Below the pieces are notes generated by a model. The model ran no database searches and was not told the DNA's origin. It was given only the letters and a program-made list of their open reading frames with translations. A stretch of DNA of 64,000 nucleotides from Chloroflexi bacterium CFX4 (GTDB taxonomy: Bacteria; Chloroflexota; Anaerolineae; Aggregatilineales; UBA2796). The position numbers were made by a program, and so were the translations under genes. The DNA is taken from the NCBI GenBank assembly GCA_021404685.1, contig QWHC01000008.1:163277-227276 (forward strand), given 5' to 3'. Positions 52,194 through 61,516 of this stretch are shown here, one piece after another (the first letter of the stretch is position 1; each line of letters opens with the position of its first letter).

Positions 52194-55100
52194 ATGAACA
52201 CACCGTTGGATACGCTATGGGTGCTGGTTTGTGCCGGTCTGGTCTTTCTGATGCAAGGCGGCTTCCTGTGCCTTGAAACCGGCTTGACGCGCAGCAAGAA
52301 CAACATCAACGCTGCCATGAAAAACCTTGCCGATTTTTGCATCACCACTGTGATTTTTTGGGCATTCGGCTTTGCCCTGATGTTCGGCGCTTCGCAAGGT
52401 GGTTGGTTCGGCACCACGCTTTTTGGCGCAGAGCTGGATCAGGCACCCTCGCAACTCATCGCTTTTTTCATCTTTCAGGTGATGTTCTGTGGCACTGCGG
52501 TGACCATTCTTGCCGGCGCTGTGGCAGAGCGCACACGCTTTCGCGCCTACCTGATCACAACCGTGCTGATCAGCGGCTTGGTCTACCCAATGTTTGGGCA
52601 TTGGGCATGGAACGGGCTGTATGGCGTCGAAAGCAGCGGTTGGCTGCGTGCGATTGGCTTTGTGGACTTTGCAGGCTCTAGCGTCGTCCATAGCCTGGGC
52701 GGTTGGGCATCCTTAGCGGTTTTGATCATTGTTGGTGCGCGGCGCGGGCGCTTCGGGGCGGATGGCAAGCCTGTAAAAATTCCCGGCGCCAATGTGCCAC
52801 TGGCAACGCTCGGCGTGATTTTGTTAATGTTCGGTTGGATCGGCTTTAACGGTGGCAGTACGCTGGTGCTGGATGATGGCGTGGCGCGCATTATCGCCAA
52901 TACAGTGGTGGCTGCTTCTGCCGGCTTGGTGGCAACGCTGCTCATTGGATGGTCGCTGCGGCGGCGCGCCGAAGTTGATCTGCTGATGAACGGTGCGCTT
53001 GGCGGTGCAGTAGCAATCACAGCGAACTGCCATGCCGTCAGCCTGTCCGCGGCTGTGATCATCGGTGCGGTGGGTGGCTTGATCATGCTGCTGACCGATT
53101 GGTTGCTGCTGCGTCTAAAGGTGGATGATGCCATCAGTGCTGTACCGGTCCATTTGGGCGGCGGAATTTGGGGAACGTTGGCAGTCGGTATTTTCGGCGC
53201 GCCGGAACTGCTTGGTACAGGGCTGGCGCGTGGTGAACAGATCGTCGCCCAACTGGTTGGGATTGTGGTCTGCGGCGTGTGGGCATTCGGCGTTACCTTC
53301 ATCGCGCTGACCATAATCAACCGCGTGTTTCCGCTGCGCGTCTCGGCGGAAGATGAGCATATCGGCTTGAATGTGACCGAACATGGCGCAACCACTGAAA
53401 TCCTCGATCTGTTCATGGTCATGGATCAGCAATCGAAGACGGGCGATTTAGCCTTGCGCGTGCCTGTGGAGCCATTCACCGAGATCGGGCAGATCGCACA
53501 GCGCTACAACCGTGTGATGGATGCGCTACAACAGGCAATTGCCCGTACCGATGCCATCATCCGCACTGCGATGGACGGCGTGATGACCTTCTCGCGGGAT
53601 GCGCTGGACGTGCTGACGCTGAACCCTGCCACCGAGGCGCTCTTTGGCTATCCAGCGGTGCAGTTGGTTGGGCAGCCCGTTGGGCGACTCTTCAACGCTG
53701 ACGGGCAGGCACTTGAGCAAATGGCGCGTGCCAATGCGCCCAGCGAACTGATCGGCAGGCGTGCCGATGGCAGCACCTTTCCGCTGGAAGTGAGCGTTAG
53801 CGAGACTGCGGCGGGCGATTCTATCTTCTACACCGCTACGCTGCGCGATATAACCTTCCGCAAGCGCGCCGAAGAAGAACTGCGCCGCCAAAACACTCTG
53901 CTAGATGCCCTCAATCAAACGGCGCTCACACTCATGAATCGGCTTGACCTGAACGACCTGCTGCAAGAGATTGTTACCTATGCGGCGCGCCTGATGCAAA
54001 CGCCGCACGGCTATATCTATTTACCAAGCGAGGATGAGCAGCGCCTTGAAATGCGGGTAGGTATTGGCATTTTTGCCGAGACCATCGGCGCAACGCTGGT
54101 CAAAGGCAGCGGCATTGGCGGCACGGTCTGGCAGCATGGCGCGCCAGTGGTGGTAGATAACTACGCCACCTGGGAAGGGCGCTTGCCAAACGCCGCCTAT
54201 CAGCGCATTACGGCTACGGTTGGCGTGCCGCTCATCGTGCGCGATCAGGTGGCAGGTGTGCTGGGCATTGCCCGCGAAACGCACGATCAGCCGTTCAGCC
54301 CAGAAGATGTTACACTGCTGACCAGCATCGCAGAGCTTGCCGCGCTCGCGCTGGATAACGCCCAGCTCTACGCCTCTGCCCAAGAGGAAATCGTGCAGCG
54401 CCGACAGGCGGAAGAAGCGGCGGAGGCTGCCAACCGCGCCAAGAGCGCCTTCCTTGCCAACATGAGCCACGAACTCCGCACGCCGCTGAATGCCATCATT
54501 GGCTACAGCGAGATGCTGCAAGAAGATGCTGAAGATATGGGCTATGCCGATGTTATACCAGATTTGCGAAAGATCAAGGCGGCAGGCGATCATCTGCTTG
54601 GGCTGATCAACAACATCCTCGATCTTTCTAAGATCGAGGCAGGGCGCACCGAGCTTTATTATGAAACCTTTGATGTGGAGACCATGCTCAGCGATGTGGT
54701 GACGACCGTCCAGCCGCTGATCGTCAAGAATGGCAACCAATTGGTGACGCACTTTGTGCCGCAGCTCGGCACCATGCGCGCCGACCTCACCAAAGTGCGC
54801 CAGACGCTCTTCAACCTGCTCAGCAACGCTGCCAAATTCACCGAGAACGGCACGATCATGCTCAGTGCTGCCCGTGAAGACTCTGAGCAAACCGATTGGC
54901 TGACCTTCAGCGTGCAGGATAGCGGCATTGGCATGACCGCAGAGCAGATGGGCAAGGTTTTTATAGAATTTACGCAGGCGGATGCTTCCACCACGCGCAA
55001 ATATGGTGGCACGGGCTTAGGGCTAACCATTAGTCGCCGCTTTTGCCAGTTAATGGGCGGTGATATTCATGTGGAGAGTGCGCCGAACGAAGGCTCAACC

Positions 55101-55991
55101 TTCACAGTGCGCTTGCCCGCCAACACGGAAGCCTACAAAACGCCACAAGGTATGCCGCAGATTGCCGAATCTGCACCTTTCGGCACGCCGCGCACTGCCA
55201 TTGGCACAGTCTTGGTGGTGGATGATGACCCAACCGTGCGCGATCTGTTGGCACGCCACTTGACCCGTGAGGGCTTCCGTGTGGAGACTGCCACAGACGG
55301 CACGGACGGCTTGCTGAAGGCAAAGGCGCTTCGCCCTGATGCAATCACGCTCGACGTGCTGATGCCCGGCACCGACGGCTGGACGGTGCTTGCTGCCTTA
55401 AAAAGCGACCCTGACTTAAGCGATATTCCTGTGGTGATGATGACTATTACCGATAATCAGAGCATGGGCTTTGCGCTAGGTGCATCGGACTATCTGACCA
55501 AACCGATTGATCGGCGGCGGCTGACCGCACTCTTGAAGCGCTATCGGCGCGCTGCGCCAACCACTGCCGAAGGCGCCGGGCGCGTGCTGATCCTTGAAGA
55601 TATGGACGTGCTGCGCGATATGCTGGCGCGCACCCTGACCCAAGAAGGCTGGCAAGTTGCCACCGCCGAAAACGGTCTGGTTGGCTTGGCGCGCATGGCG
55701 GAAAGCGTTCCCGACCTGATCCTGCTTGACCTGATGATGCCTGAAATGGATGGCTTTCAATTCGTGGCGGAGCTGCGCCGCAATCCAGAATGGCGCGGCG
55801 TGCCTGTGGTTGTGGTAACAGCGAAGGAACTCACCCTTGAAGATCGATCAACGCTCAGTGGCTATGTAGAGCGCATTGTGCAGAAAGGCGCCTATGCGCG
55901 TGACGAACTGCTGCGCGAAGTGCGCGATCTCGCCTTAGGCTACATTCAAAGTCGGCGTTCGGAAAATGACCAAGAAAGCACAGGAGTCTAA
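52194..55991 (+). CDS. ammonium transporter-hybrid histidine kinase (Amt-PAS-GAF-HK-REC-REC)
   Basis: This 1265-residue protein begins with a complete Amt/Mep/Rh domain (1-385). The pore residues of AmtB are kept: the Asp in VDFAGSSVVH (158), twin histidines 166 and 320 (SAVPVHLGGG), Trp in FGHWAWN and GWIGFNGG. A HAMP-like linker (about 386-450) leads to PAS (450-560), GAF (575-725), HisKA with H759 (FLANMSHELRTPLN), HATPase (TLFNLLSNAAKF, DSGIGM, GGTGLGLTIS), then two receiver domains with Asp 1054 (ITLDVLMPG) and Asp 1179 (LILLDLMMPE). It likely senses ammonium at the membrane. A CheY gene follows five bases later. Amt-kinase fusions are known in anammox bacteria. Confidence 0.93.
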   Translation: MNTPLDTLWVLVCAGLVFLMQGGFLCLETGLTRSKNNINAAMKNLADFCITTVIFWAFGFALMFGASQGGWFGTTLFGAELDQAPSQLIAFFIFQVMFCGTAVTILAGAVAERTRFRAYLITTVLISGLVYPMFGHWAWNGLYGVESSGWLRAIGFVDFAGSSVVHSLGGWASLAVLIIVGARRGRFGADGKPVKIPGANVPLATLGVILLMFGWIGFNGGSTLVLDDGVARIIANTVVAASAGLVATLLIGWSLRRRAEVDLLMNGALGGAVAITANCHAVSLSAAVIIGAVGGLIMLLTDWLLLRLKVDDAISAVPVHLGGGIWGTLAVGIFGAPELLGTGLARGEQIVAQLVGIVVCGVWAFGVTFIALTIINRVFPLRVSAEDEHIGLNVTEHGATTEILDLFMVMDQQSKTGDLALRVPVEPFTEIGQIAQRYNRVMDALQQAIARTDAIIRTAMDGVMTFSRDALDVLTLNPATEALFGYPAVQLVGQPVGRLFNADGQALEQMARANAPSELIGRRADGSTFPLEVSVSETAAGDSIFYTATLRDITFRKRAEEELRRQNTLLDALNQTALTLMNRLDLNDLLQEIVTYAARLMQTPHGYIYLPSEDEQRLEMRVGIGIFAETIGATLVKGSGIGGTVWQHGAPVVVDNYATWEGRLPNAAYQRITATVGVPLIVRDQVAGVLGIARETHDQPFSPEDVTLLTSIAELAALALDNAQLYASAQEEIVQRRQAEEAAEAANRAKSAFLANMSHELRTPLNAIIGYSEMLQEDAEDMGYADVIPDLRKIKAAGDHLLGLINNILDLSKIEAGRTELYYETFDVETMLSDVVTTVQPLIVKNGNQLVTHFVPQLGTMRADLTKVRQTLFNLLSNAAKFTENGTIMLSAAREDSEQTDWLTFSVQDSGIGMTAEQMGKVFIEFTQADASTTRKYGGTGLGLTISRRFCQLMGGDIHVESAPNEGSTFTVRLPANTEAYKTPQGMPQIAESAPFGTPRTAIGTVLVVDDDPTVRDLLARHLTREGFRVETATDGTDGLLKAKALRPDAITLDVLMPGTDGWTVLAALKSDPDLSDIPVVMMTITDNQSMGFALGASDYLTKPIDRRRLTALLKRYRRAAPTTAEGAGRVLILEDMDVLRDMLARTLTQEGWQVATAENGLVGLARMAESVPDLILLDLMMPEMDGFQFVAELRRNPEWRGVPVVVVTAKELTLEDRSTLSGYVERIVQKGAYARDELLREVRDLALGYIQSRRSENDQESTGV

Positions 55992-55996
55992 CCATA

Positions 55997-56374
55997 ATGG
56001 CACACATTCTATTGGTTGAAGATAACGAGATGAACGTGGACATGCTCTCACGCCGTCTGGAACGGCGCGGCTTTCAGGTGAGCGTGGCACGGGATGGCGC
56101 GCAAGGCGTGGCGCTTGCCCAGAGCGAAAAGCCTGATCTGATCCTGATGGATATGTCCTTACCTGTGATGGATGGCTGGCAAGCAACGCGCACCATCAAG
56201 GCGAATAGCACCTTGAAGCATATTCCGATCATTGCCTTGACGGCTCACGCCCTTGCCGAAGACCGCGAGGCGTGTTTTGCCGCCGGCTGCGATGACTACG
56301 AGAGCAAGCCGATTCGCCTGCCCGAACTGCTCGCCAAAATTGACCAGTGGCTTGGACAGGCGAGCACTGAATGA
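55997..56374 (+). CDS. CheY-like response regulator
   Basis: A single-domain receiver of 125 residues: EDNEMN acid pair, phosphoacceptor Asp in LILMDMSLPVMDGW (about residue 53), Thr in IIALTAHAL and Lys in YESKPIRL. It has no output domain. It starts five bases after the Amt-kinase gene, so it is probably the partner of that kinase, passing phosphate on or acting as a sink. Confidence 0.85.
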   Translation: MAHILLVEDNEMNVDMLSRRLERRGFQVSVARDGAQGVALAQSEKPDLILMDMSLPVMDGWQATRTIKANSTLKHIPIIALTAHALAEDREACFAAGCDDYESKPIRLPELLAKIDQWLGQASTE

Positions 56375-56462
56375 AGACGCGTTTCCATTGGCATTGTGAA
56401 AAATAGTGCAATGTGGGTGTAGAATAAAGGTAGCATCTGTTTTAGATTTGGAGGCTATCTGT

Positions 56463-57059
56463 ATGGCGCTCTCAGAAGCACGCTACCGAGACATTATCGC
56501 GGTCTATCCACAGCAGGGCGGACGGCGGTGGTTGTTCAAAGCGCCGCTTTACGCTTGGCGCTTAGGTTTTGGTGCATTCATGCCGCCAACATTTGTGCTG
56601 CTGACCACACGCGGGCGCAAATCCGGTTTGCCGCGCCGCACAATGGTTGAAAGCACACTGGTGGATGGCAACTATTATGTCATTTCTGCGTGGGGCGAAC
56701 GCGCCGACTGGCTCAAAAACATCGAGTCGGATCCAAACGTCACGTTGCAAGTGCCGCGTGTGGGTGCTTTCGGCGGCAAGGCAAAACGCTGCACCGATGA
56801 AGCGCACTTCCGTCTCGTCTTTCAGCACTTTCAGCGCAGCCCTGCTCTTAAGCCTTACCTTGAGCAACTTGGTATTCCCTTCACCTTAGAGGCATTCATA
56901 GAGAATAAGGATCGCATCTTCATGGTTGTGATCACGCCGCTGGCAGACCTGCCGCTGCCGCCGCAGAATGCGGATTGGGCATGGGTGTGGGCAGTCTTGG
57001 CGGTACTGCTTGCCCTTGGGCGATTGGTGCGGCGTCCGAAAGTTGTTAGAAGTGTGTAG
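56463..57059 (+). CDS. deazaflavin (F420)-type nitroreductase-family oxidoreductase
   Basis: The 198-residue protein matches the DDN/F420-dependent nitroreductase fold: FVLLTTRGRKSGLPRRTMVE, an ISAWGERADWLKNIESDP block, and VTLQVPRVGAFGGKAKR (shared with the family). Most of the protein is a split-barrel; a C-terminal hydrophobic helix (about residues 173-190) may anchor it to the membrane, which is not typical. The cofactor F420 is inferred from the family. The ATG at 56463 has GGAGG eight bases upstream. Confidence 0.75.
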   Translation: MALSEARYRDIIAVYPQQGGRRWLFKAPLYAWRLGFGAFMPPTFVLLTTRGRKSGLPRRTMVESTLVDGNYYVISAWGERADWLKNIESDPNVTLQVPRVGAFGGKAKRCTDEAHFRLVFQHFQRSPALKPYLEQLGIPFTLEAFIENKDRIFMVVITPLADLPLPPQNADWAWVWAVLAVLLALGRLVRRPKVVRSV

Positions 57060-57168
57060 GGTGCGACTAGCGCATTTCGCTGGACTGACATAGACTTAAG
57101 CAACGCTGATTAGCATAGCGCACTGCTTATGCCTCAGCCGAATAAGCCTGCCTTGAAAGGATTGTTAC

Positions 57169-57813
57169 ATGAACCGCACCCGCAAGTTCTATCGTGTTTT
57201 TATCGTGTTCATGGTTGTGGTGATGGTGGCTGCTGCCAGTTTGAGCGCGGCGGCACCTGCCCGCGCCCAAGTCTGTGCTGTGCAGCATGTGGTGCAGCAA
57301 GGCGAAAACTTGTTCCGCATCGGCTTGGCATACGGCTATAGCTGGACAGTGCTTCAGCAATATAACGGCTTGCCCAACCCGAACTATATCCGCGTTGGTC
57401 AGGTGATTTGCATTCCACCGCGTGCAGTGCCGCCGATTGGTGTGCCGGTGACGCCCACCCCGAATCCGAACCCAATCGTCTACTACCCACCGCCTGGCGT
57501 TTATCCCTTCATTGATTTCAACACGCGCACAGCAGGCGTTGGTGATACGCTTGTGATCTCAGGGCAGCGCTTCCCCGGCAACGCCACGGTGGATATTTTC
57601 ATCGCACCGCGCACGCCCGGCATCCAGCCCACCTATCCCGCGTTACCCTCGGGTTCGGCAACCGTGAACGCTGACGGCACACTTACCACCAATTTCACCA
57701 TTCCTGCTGAGGTTGGCGGTGTGGCATTGCACGGCGCCTCGTTCTCGATCCTTGTCCGTGCGCGTGGTTCGGGCTACTACGGCTTTAACTTTGTGGTCAA
57801 CCCGCGCCCGTGA
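57169..57813 (+). CDS. secreted LysM-domain protein
   Basis: The 214-residue protein has a signal peptide (about 34 residues, ending ARAQV), a LysM domain (HVVQQGENLFRIGLAYGY and VGQVICIPP, about 39-85), a Pro-rich linker and an Ig-like/TIG domain (GVGDTLVISGQRFPGNATVDIF). LysM binds peptidoglycan or chitin-type sugars, so it is likely a wall- or surface-bound protein. Its TGA overlaps the start of rdgB (GTGA), so the two are translated together. Confidence 0.8.
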   Translation: MNRTRKFYRVFIVFMVVVMVAAASLSAAAPARAQVCAVQHVVQQGENLFRIGLAYGYSWTVLQQYNGLPNPNYIRVGQVICIPPRAVPPIGVPVTPTPNPNPIVYYPPPGVYPFIDFNTRTAGVGDTLVISGQRFPGNATVDIFIAPRTPGIQPTYPALPSGSATVNADGTLTTNFTIPAEVGGVALHGASFSILVRARGSGYYGFNFVVNPRP

Positions 57814-58418
57814 TCGATCAGCTTTTGGTAGCAACCACCAACACGGGAAAAATGCGAGAGTATCAGCGCTTGCTGGCAGATTTGCCGCTGCGCTGGCTCT
57901 CGCTGGCAGACCTGCCCGAAAGCCTGCCCGATGTGGAAGAGACAGGCACAACCTTTGAGGCGAACGCGCTGCTGAAAGCGCACGCCTATAGCGCGCAGAC
58001 AGGGCTTGCCGTGCTTGCCGATGATTCTGGCTTAGCTGTGGATGCGCTCGATGGTGCGCCGGGCGTCTACTCGGCGCGCTATGCGACCACTGCCACAGAA
58101 CGCAACGCGAAATTGCTAGCTGCCCTAGAAGGTGTGCCGCCTGAGGGACGCACAGCGCGCTTTGTGTGTGTGGTGGCGCTGGTGCTGCCGCTGCCTGACG
58201 GCACACTTACGCTGGCGGCAGAAGGGCGTGTGGAAGGCAGCATTGCTTATGCGCCGCGTGGCGAGAACGGCTTTGGCTACGATCCGATCTTTGGATTGCC
58301 TGACGGGCGGACGCTTGGCGAGTTGCCTGCCGCTGAAAAAGACGCAATCAGCCACCGCGCTAGGGCATTAGGCAAATTGCATCCGCTGCTGCTGACGCTA
58401 CTCGGGCAAGGCAAATGA
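57810..58418 (+). CDS. rdgB: XTP/dITP diphosphatase
   Basis: A 202-residue HAM1/RdgB enzyme that removes damaged purine nucleotides such as ITP and XTP. Motifs are VATTNTGKMREYQRLL at the start, TGTTFEANALLKA, ADDSGLAVDALDGAPGVYS and GENGFGYDPIF, with the final SHRARAL. The GTG start at 57810 overlaps the LysM gene. A hairpin follows. Confidence 0.95.
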   Translation: MIDQLLVATTNTGKMREYQRLLADLPLRWLSLADLPESLPDVEETGTTFEANALLKAHAYSAQTGLAVLADDSGLAVDALDGAPGVYSARYATTATERNAKLLAALEGVPPEGRTARFVCVVALVLPLPDGTLTLAAEGRVEGSIAYAPRGENGFGYDPIFGLPDGRTLGELPAAEKDAISHRARALGKLHPLLLTLLGQGK

Positions 58419-58422
58419 AGGC

Positions 58423-58448
58423 GAGAGAGCGCACTCAGGCGCTCTCTC
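58423..58448. terminator. bidirectional hairpin between rdgB and response regulator
   Basis: A perfect 10-bp stem, GAGAGAGCGC (58423-58432) with GCGCTCTCTC (58439-58448), has a six-base loop that contains the stop codon of the minus-strand gene. No T run follows on either side, so termination is inferred from position and symmetry. Confidence 0.5.
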
Positions 58449-59202
58449 CGTGCAACTCACGCTTGAAATCCACAAAGCGGTAGCCAACGCCGCGCTCTGT
58501 GAGAATGTACTTTGGGTGTGCAGGGTCTTCTTCGATCTTTTCGCGCAGGTAGTTCACGTAAAGCCGCACGTAGTGGGTCTCGTCGCGGTACTCATAGCCC
58601 CACACCTTAGCGAGAATCTGCTCATGTGGCACCGTCCAGCCGGCGTTTTCGATCAGGTGGTAGATCAGGCGGAACTCAGTCGGGCGCAGCTTGATCAATT
58701 CACCATTCACGATCACGGCGCGGCGGTTGAAGTCCACACTGAGGCGATCATCCACTTTGAGGATGGCATGTTCAGGCGTGCTGGTGGCGCTTTCGGCGCG
58801 GCGCAGCACCGCACGAATGCGGCTGGAAAGCTCACGCGGTCCGAATGGTTTGGTGATGTAGTCATCCGCGCCCAGTTCTAAGCCCTTCACCTTATCATCT
58901 TCTTCGCCTTTCGCCGTCAGCATGATGACGGGCAGGCTGGAGAATTCGCGGAGCATCCGCAGTGTCTCGAAGCCGTCTAAGTTGGGCATCATCACATCCA
59001 ACAGCACCACATCAGGCAACTGTGTGCGGACGGCTTCTAGGGCGCGCACGCCATCGGTCGCCTCAATGACCTGAAAGCCTTCCAGTTCCAAGTTCATACG
59101 GATGAAGCCGATCATGCGCGGCTCGTCATCCACCACCAAGATTCGCTGCCGTTCACGTGGTGCAGAAGGCGTTTTGCTGCCACCAGCAGATTTGCCAACC
59201 AT
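58435..59202 (-). CDS. OmpR/PhoB-type response regulator
   Basis: The 255-residue protein has an N-terminal Ser/Pro-rich lead, a receiver domain (VVDDEPRM, phosphoacceptor in [14 protein letters not shown], about residue 68, and ITKPF) and a winged-helix DNA-binding domain ([40 protein letters not shown]). It should be phosphorylated by a histidine kinase; the nearest ones are at 47.4-49.0 kb and in the Amt fusion. AGGAG lies about eight bases before the ATG. It is the last gene of a minus-strand group with FHA, J-VWA, PP2C and STPK genes. Confidence 0.9.
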   Translation of the reverse strand: MVGKSAGGSKTPSAPRERQRILVVDDEPRMIGFIRMNLELEGFQVIEATDGVRALEAVRTQLPDVVLLDVMMPNLDGFETLRMLREFSSLPVIMLTAKGEEDDKVKGLELGADDYITKPFGPRELSSRIRAVLRRAESATSTPEHAILKVDDRLSVDFNRRAVIVNGELIKLRPTEFRLIYHLIENAGWTVPHEQILAKVWGYEYRDETHYVRLYVNYLREKIEEDPAHPKYILTERGVGYRFVDFKRELHGESA

Positions 59203-59223
59203 AAAAGCGCTCCTATAGCGTGC

Positions 59224-59463
59224 TTAATCGCGGAAGGGCAGCAGCGTTGGCTCATCATCGGTCGGCATGAGTTCAATAAAGCTGATGCGCGCCAATGGGA
59301 ACATAACGGTGGTGACTTCCGGCAGCACGTTCCCGTAATCCTTACCATCACGGGTGCGCGGATTTCTGCCGATGATCAGGTTATCGGTAATGGCGGGCAG
59401 TTCGTCTACGTCGAGCAGGAGTGGTGGATCGCTGATGAGGTGGATGTAGAGTGTATAAGCCAT
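59224..59463 (-). CDS. small conserved-looking protein of unknown function
   Basis: A 79-residue protein with no recognised domain. It has two likely strands (YTLYIHLISD, NLIIGRNPRT) and an acidic Asp/Pro-rich tail. The segment DNLIIGRNPRTRDG resembles the GR-x turn of FHA domains, but the rest of the fold is absent. The start has AAGGA seven bases upstream, and it lies between a zinc-ribbon FHA gene and a response regulator in the same direction, which supports it as a real gene. Confidence 0.5.
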   Translation of the reverse strand: MAYTLYIHLISDPPLLLDVDELPAITDNLIIGRNPRTRDGKDYGNVLPEVTTVMFPLARISFIELMPTDDEPTLLPFRD

Positions 59464-59478
59464 GTTTTTCCTTCTTGG

Positions 59479-59988
59479 TTAGCTACTTGTTTTAAAAAAG
59501 ACGTGGCAAACCAATTTGCCAATCCGAATCTCATCACCATCACGCAGCACACGCGGCTGGTTTGGGATGAGGCGCTGCCCGTTTAGGTGTGTGCCATTCA
59601 CGCTGCCCAAATCCACAAGGGTGAGCGTATCCTCACCGCGCCGAATAGCGGCGTGAATCCGCGAAACACCATTCTCGTAAGCGCCGAAAGGCGTTAGGTC
59701 TATAGTCGGTGTGGAGGAACTGCTGCCATCATAGCGCCCTAAGATGGTTTCTTGCTGCGGCTTGACCTCAATTGGGGAAGGATTATCCCGAATGTGCAGC
59801 ATAATGGTGGCAGATTGATTGAAGCGTGCCGTTCCCCAGCCACCCTTAGCGCTTAAACCACCCGTGCCAACGGGCAGGCGCTTGGTGGAGGTGGCAGCAC
59901 CTTGCTCAGTATATAAAACTTGCCCACACTCTTCGCAGAAGAGAATGCCTTCGCGGTTGCTGTGAGCGCAATAAGGACATACTTTCAT
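59479..59988 (-). CDS. zinc-ribbon FHA-domain protein
   Basis: The 169-residue protein starts with a zinc ribbon (CPYCAH and CEECGQ, residues 4-22) and ends with an FHA domain (ILGRYDG at about 83, SRIHAAI, GSVNGTHLNGQ). The FHA part should bind phosphothreonine on partners of the neighbouring kinase. It is 15 bases before the small gene at 59224 and 18 bases after the J-VWA gene, within one minus-strand cluster with PP2C and STPK genes. Confidence 0.85.
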   Translation of the reverse strand: MKVCPYCAHSNREGILFCEECGQVLYTEQGAATSTKRLPVGTGGLSAKGGWGTARFNQSATIMLHIRDNPSPIEVKPQQETILGRYDGSSSSTPTIDLTPFGAYENGVSRIHAAIRRGEDTLTLVDLGSVNGTHLNGQRLIPNQPRVLRDGDEIRIGKLVCHVFFKTSS

Positions 59989-60006
59989 AAATGATCTCCC
60001 AAAGAA

Positions 60007-61467
60007 CTACTCCTCTGACGGGAGCAACAAATGGCGCGTGCCATATTTGAGCGCCTTTTGCGCTTCCTCAGAGATTGCGTGCGTACTTGAGAGGCGGCGC
60101 GCTTCTGCCATAGCGATATTTGCCAATTCCGTGTGACCGCCTGCCAATAGGCGCGTGGCAACTGTTTCCAGTTTGCGGGTTGCCTCACGAATATCGCCGC
60201 GTGCGGCTGCCTCCGCCGCCTTCTGCTGAATGCGATAGAGCGCCAGTTTGCTCAGCGCATCCAAGATGATGCGCGGCGGCTCTTCAATCGGCGGATTGGT
60301 CAGCACTTCCAGCGAAATATCTGCCACAAGCCGATAGTTTGTACGTCTATCCCACAAAATATCGCCCTCGACCGCAAAGCGGATCAAGCTGCGCGTGCCA
60401 ACTTCTGTTAGGGGCGGCAGTTGCAGCGTGAAGATGGCAGAGGTTGGCAATTGCGCTAAGACCTGACCAATCGGGACAGGATCGCTCTCAATGGAGATCG
60501 GCTGTGCGCTTGGCGAAAGGCGGAAGCCATTTTCAATGATAACATCAGGATCAGGCGCCAAAGAAAGTGTAACACGCTCTGCCACGGCTTGCCCAAGCGA
60601 CCGTAGACGCTCATCCAGCAAGCGCTGCACCACATTCGGCGAATTGATATATTGCGAGGTGCCGCCGGTAATGCCCGCCAACTGATCCAAAAAGACATCG
60701 TTCCATTCATCGCCAATGCCCATCGCGCTGATGCCGATGCCTTCTTCGTTGCAGCGTTCTGCCAAGGTAAGGCATTTCGCCTCATCGCCGTAGGTGCGCC
60801 CATCCGTAATGAAGATGATGTGGTTAGCAAAATTCTTGCCCGCGTAGCGCCGATTCTGATCGTAAGCAGCCTGCAAGCCCTCGTAAATTTTGGTGCTGCC
60901 GCCTGCCTGAATGGTGGTAATCATGGTTTTGGCAGCGTTTTTATCCGTCATGGGCGCTGCCTTCACCAAGACTTCGGCGCGGTCGCTAAAGGCAACCACA
61001 GAGAGGATGTCGCTGTCTGCCAATTGATCGATCAGGCGGTGAGCAGCAACCTTTGTCCGTTCAAGGCGCACGCCATTCATAGAGGTGCTGTGATCAATGA
61101 CAAGGGTCAGGTTCAAGGGTGTGCTAGTGGTGCTGCGGTCTATAGTAGGGTCGGGAACCAACTCGATCAGCAAGTAAAGCACTTGTGTTTCATTTAAGGC
61201 GGGCAAAGCGCGTGCGCTGGGCGTTACCCGCAGGGTGAAATATGGGCGTTCCGTGCCAATCTGGCGGCGTTTATTATCGTATTTTACGCGCTCGGTTAGG
61301 TTGGTCAGCACCTCATGCGCTGCCGTAATATCACGAAATTGGTTGGCTGCACCGGGATGCCCGTTCACATCAGGGTGCAAGCGCCGCGCAGCTGAACGGT
61401 AGGCGCGGCGAATATCATCCTCAAGCGCATCGGGCTTCACGCCTAGCACAGAATAGAGGTCTAGCAT
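60007..61467 (-). CDS. J-domain protein fused to a von Willebrand A domain
   Basis: A 486-residue protein. Residues 1-68 are a J domain with the HPD motif (31-33, RRLHPDVNGH) and DLYSVLGVKPDA at the start, so it can stimulate a DnaK-type ATPase. Residues about 115-300 are a VWA domain with an intact MIDAS motif DHSTSMNG (125-132), followed by a conserved C-terminal region seen in VWA proteins of signalling clusters. No signal peptide. It sits between PP2C and the FHA zinc-ribbon gene. The combination suggests a chaperone-linked binding platform regulated by phosphorylation. Confidence 0.9.
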   Translation of the reverse strand: MLDLYSVLGVKPDALEDDIRRAYRSAARRLHPDVNGHPGAANQFRDITAAHEVLTNLTERVKYDNKRRQIGTERPYFTLRVTPSARALPALNETQVLYLLIELVPDPTIDRSTTSTPLNLTLVIDHSTSMNGVRLERTKVAAHRLIDQLADSDILSVVAFSDRAEVLVKAAPMTDKNAAKTMITTIQAGGSTKIYEGLQAAYDQNRRYAGKNFANHIIFITDGRTYGDEAKCLTLAERCNEEGIGISAMGIGDEWNDVFLDQLAGITGGTSQYINSPNVVQRLLDERLRSLGQAVAERVTLSLAPDPDVIIENGFRLSPSAQPISIESDPVPIGQVLAQLPTSAIFTLQLPPLTEVGTRSLIRFAVEGDILWDRRTNYRLVADISLEVLTNPPIEEPPRIILDALSKLALYRIQQKAAEAAARGDIREATRKLETVATRLLAGGHTELANIAMAEARRLSSTHAISEEAQKALKYGTRHLLLPSEE

Positions 61468-61516
61468 ATAAGGCGTCCTTAATCAGAAACGAATCCTTGT
61501 TCAGGGTTTGAAGCCA

